Below, piece after piece: positions 1 to 64,000 of a stretch of 64,000 nt of DNA. This DNA comes from Pogonophryne albipinna (lineage: Eukaryota > Chordata > Actinopteri > Perciformes > Artedidraconidae), in NCBI GenBank assembly GCA_028583405.1, contig CM053248.1, positions 25,346,543 through 25,410,542 of the forward strand, written 5' to 3'. Under the pieces are notes generated by a model that made no database searches, was not told where the DNA came from, and saw only the letters and a program-made list of their open reading frames with translations. Position numbers and translations under genes: made by a program. Each line of letters begins with the position of its first letter. Position 1 is the first letter of the stretch.

Positions 1-347
1 TTGTTACTGCTACACCTCAAAATACCACTAAACCTTTAAAACGCCATAACAGATAATAATGTTATTTTATGTGCTCTTCTGGATAGACTGGTGCTAAAAC
101 CAAGAAATCAGTTATTATTTTATTACTTTCCCCGTGTTTAAGTCAACGTTTATTTGAACATGTTTTAGGTTATGTATTATGAACACAAGATTAACATATT
201 TTCATGTTCAGCTGTCATTCAAACAGCGGTTGCGAGCTTTTTGTCTAGGGACAACTTTCGGGTCAGCATACAAAATACATCATCGCTGCAGCACTGTATT
301 ACTGTTGTTAATCATCTGCTATAAATCCAGCAGTCTAACATGGTTAC
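1..347 (-). other. sdk2 intron, left edge
   Basis: Start of the intron after the FN3-8 exon. AT-rich unique-looking sequence; no repeat or gene recognised. Confidence 0.85.
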
Positions 348-61095
<60,748 letters not shown>

Positions 61096-61402
61096 CTGTA
61101 AATATAGAGCAGAGTTTGCCATTGAAGTTTTGCTTTTGAAGCTACCTCAAAAGCATCCGAATAAAGAACACAGACTCTTAAATCCCACACACATCCATGA
61201 AGCCAGAGGCACAAATGTGTGAATAAAAACAGAGTAAAGAATGACAGGACAAAAGAGCGAGAAGATAAGAGGGATAACTCTGAACTCATCTTTCATCCTG
61301 ATGAGGTAGGCATAGTAGATGAGGAGCAAACACGGAGTTGTCAAACTATTGAAACGCATCAGAAGGAAAAAACTGGCACAAAGAGGCTTTGTTGATGCTT
61401 AC
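61096..61402 (-). other. sdk2 intron before window exon 1
   Basis: Intron sequence next to the Ig1 exon, up to the MITE. Nothing recognised. Confidence 0.8.
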
Positions 61403-61748
61403 AGCTAGGGCTGCTCGATTATGGCAAAAATCATAATCTCGATTATTTGGGTCAATAATTGTAATTGCGATGATTAAATGCGATTATTCATTGACTTTGA
61501 AAACATCCATTTATTGGAGAAAAAAAATGTGAACAGTATGTTTTTAACAGTTGATTACCCTGAACTTAGTATAATAGGAGTATAATTCAACTGAAAAACC
61601 AAAAAAAAAATATATATTTAAAAAATAAAAATAAATAAAAGTAATAATAAAAGAATAATCGTTTTATTTTGATTACGTTGTTTTCGTAATCGTTGCAAGC
61701 CATAATCGTAATCGCGATTAAAATACGATTAATCGAGCAGCCCTAGCT
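61403..61748. mobile_element. hAT-like MITE
   Basis: Inverted ends AGCTAGGGCTGCTCGATTA at the left and AATCGAGCAGCCCTAGCT at the right, with further inverted ATAATC/GATTAT runs inside, 346 bp. The GGGCTGCNCGATTA type end is common among fish hAT MITEs. A clear 8-bp duplication was not found. Confidence 0.75.
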
Positions 61749-63019
61749 ATCTGACTGTAACAGATTGTAGATGGTCAGATGCTGGGATATCACCTAAGAC
61801 AAAGCAAACTCTGCTGAATTAGCTCATCACTGATATGTAAACAGGAAGCTGCCAAACTCCAGATGGAAAACCCTTCCTGGACGTGTCTTATTTGGAATAT
61901 GTGAGCGAGGCAGTGTTGTTGGGGGATGTTGACTTGCTCTGGGAGAGTGTCAGAGATGTCTGGCTAACAGGGAGGTGGAAGCGGAGGCATCAAGTAGAGA
62001 AAGATTGCTCCCGTGTCTCCCTGCTCTGTATGTGTGTGTGTGTGTCAGTAACTCATTGGCACGGGGCACTACTTTCCTTCCAGCTAGACGGAGCAGACAG
62101 GAGAGGAGCAAAGCCGAGGAGGAGGCATGAAATCCTTTCATCATTCGTTCGCCTCCACTCCGTTTCGCTCTTTCTGTGTTTCTTCCGCACGCTCTGTTGA
62201 GTGTGAAGGAACGGATTGAGGAAGACCAGCGAGAACTTCTCCACAGGGTGATGCACATGCTGAACATGGCAACACACACACACACACAATGACTTTTATA
62301 TCTCAATCAAACAGCCTCACACGCAGTCTGTCAAAGTCCCTCGCGGTTTTCTCACCGTTGATAAATGATGCGAGAATGGAGAGCTTACTTGATGATCATT
62401 GTAAATATAGAACACATTAATTGGATGGTTGGATAATATAATTATCAAATTGACTGATAATCAGGCATTGAAATTAAACTGTCAGAATGATCTATAGTGC
62501 TGATATTTTGTTCTTCCACCGATAGGAGGAATAATGAGCGGGAATATAACGAATGAAGGTAGAAAAGAGTGAGAGGGAAAAGATGATTTACAAGCTTTTC
62601 ACTTTCACTCAACTGAGACTTCTCGATTTATACATCTAATTTGATGACGACATATTTTTGTAATCACACTACCAGTGCAATGTGAGGTTTCTTATCACGG
62701 AGGTAGACAACAGGGTAAAAGCCTACTTGGTTTTTCTGTTCATTATGGTGTCATTTGAAGATGAAGTAGTAGTAGTAGTTGTTAACTCTATTCCACTTTT
62801 AAAGTGTATTTTAATGTTGGACACGCTCCAACACTACATTCAGAGGCAAATAGTGTACTTTTTACTCCCTCACATGTATTTAACACTCACATTTGCTTTG
62901 TACATATAAAGCACATGATATACTGATATGTTAAAATGCAGTAATGTATCTACATTTTGTCTACATTGACAAACTCCAATAATAAAATGCTCTTTCATAT
63001 TATTGAAGAACACTGAATA
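61749..63019 (-). other. sdk2 intron
   Basis: Continues the intron toward the unseen signal-peptide exon. A short (CA)n is at 62270-62287. Nothing else recognised. Confidence 0.75.
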
Positions 63020-63328
63020 GTATAATAACTATAATAATGTAATACTTTGAAAAGATCATGTATGCATAAAGAATACTTTAACTTTTGAACCTTGAAGTAC
63101 AATCAGCTCATAATACTTCTTTACTTTATATTATTCCAAAATGAGCCATTGTGCAGAATGAGTATTTTTACTTTTTGTACTTTAAGTACATTTTGCTGCT
63201 AATACTTTTATACTTATACTTAGTAACATTTTAAACGCATGCATTTGACTTGGAACAGAGTAATTCCACTGCGGTATCAATACTTTTATTTCCCTTGGAA
63301 TAAGATGTGAGTATTTCTTTCTCCACTG
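63020..63328. repeat. common fish interspersed repeat
   Basis: Blocks TTGTACTTTAAGTACATTTT, GCTGCTAATACTTTTATACT and ATACTTTTATTTCCCTTGG, ending TTTCTCCACTG, match the layout of a frequent teleost hAT-like repeat. Related fragment at 34715-34800. Confidence 0.6.
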
Positions 63329-64000
63329 CAAATAGGTGTATGCTGTTAAAGAGCAACACAAACGAGAGCCTCCAAAACAAATAATAACCTTTAAAAATGA
63401 TAACCTTGTGAAGGCAGAATTTGTTACAGAAATATTCGTGAGTTTTATTTGTGTGCATCTTCATAACTTGTCTCTCTTTATGGATTGTTTTTAAGCTACA
63501 GTGTGTTGAGAAATCCAAGGATATAAAGCTACACACACAATGGTGAATTAGGAGGAAAATCAAGAGAAATTAAAAGCATATAAACAGTATTTGTTTGCGG
63601 TTCAAAAGTGCACGACATATCTGTATAAACCAATAATGAATATTCATACATTCCAGCACCTTCTTGTTGCATATTTATGAACAGTACGTTGGTGCATCTG
63701 ACTTCTGAGTGCTGTGCTAACCCAGAGGCTGGGCATGAATACATATTTATAACAAATAGAAGAAGACAGAGGAGACTTAATAAAGCGCCAGTATTGATCC
63801 GTCTGATTCAACTCACATTACTATTGAGCATTTCAGTTTGAAATTGTGCCCCTTGCCATCCTGATTGCACTGCTCTGTGTAAATCTGATTCCTTTCACTA
63901 TAGTCAAACAAGGAGAAAGCCTCCACATAGCGGGAGAAGCTTAAGAAGCTGAGCCAAAACACAGACACGGCTAATCAGAAAGTCACACTGTGATGTGAAG
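63329..64000 (-). other. sdk2 intron, right edge
   Basis: Presumed intron. No exon with a signal peptide was found up to the right edge. Confidence 0.7.

Noticed and set aside
62990..64000. Search for the sdk2 signal-peptide exon
   Set aside because: No frame with Met, a hydrophobic stretch and a phase-1 donor was found; it is most likely outside the window.

Overview
The window is vertebrate, almost certainly teleost fish. A single large gene is split into many small exons with GT-AG introns. The introns carry long (CA)n microsatellites, Tc1-like, hAT-like and PIF/Harbinger-like DNA transposons, Jockey-superfamily LINEs and a tRNA-derived SINE. No bacterial-type gene organisation is present.

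The only host gene seen is on the minus strand and fills the window: sidekick cell adhesion molecule 2 (sdk2). Twenty-eight consecutive coding exons were placed by hand from 61095 (5' side) down to 348 (3' side). All junctions are GT-AG and every junction keeps frame. Together they give 4128 nt, or 1376 residues: six immunoglobulin domains followed by the first eight of the thirteen fibronectin type III domains known in this family. The signal-peptide exon lies beyond the right edge. The last five FN3 domains, the membrane segment and the cytoplasmic tail lie beyond the left edge. Similarity is closer to SDK2 than to SDK1. Whether this is the fish a or b copy cannot be decided here.

Layout: 1-11.4 kb holds closely spaced exons for FN3-2 to FN3-8. 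11.4-17.7 kb holds FN3-1 and the end of Ig6, with an intron containing a hAT element with a perfect 8-bp target duplication beside a second hAT end, and another intron containing two nested Harbinger-like elements with a Myb/SANT-like reading frame. 17.7-35.1 kb holds Ig2 (second half) to Ig6, with introns carrying a Jockey-type LINE with an open reverse transcriptase, a TTAA-flanked element, a long-TIR MITE and a SINE. 35.1-46.5 kb holds a large intron and the exons for Ig1 (second half) and Ig2 (first half). 46.5-60.9 kb is a 14.4-kb intron with an apparently intact Tc1-like transposon, a 250-bp compound microsatellite and a decayed LINE inside an older repeat. 60.9-64 kb has the first Ig exon and part of the intron that follows the presumed signal-peptide exon.

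The exons together encode the extracellular, homophilic adhesion part of Sidekick-2, a synaptic recognition protein. The transposons are passengers in its introns. No new multi-gene system was found. The most notable items are the intact Tc1 copy, the nested and abutting transposon insertions, and an Ig2 domain with no canonical cysteine pair.
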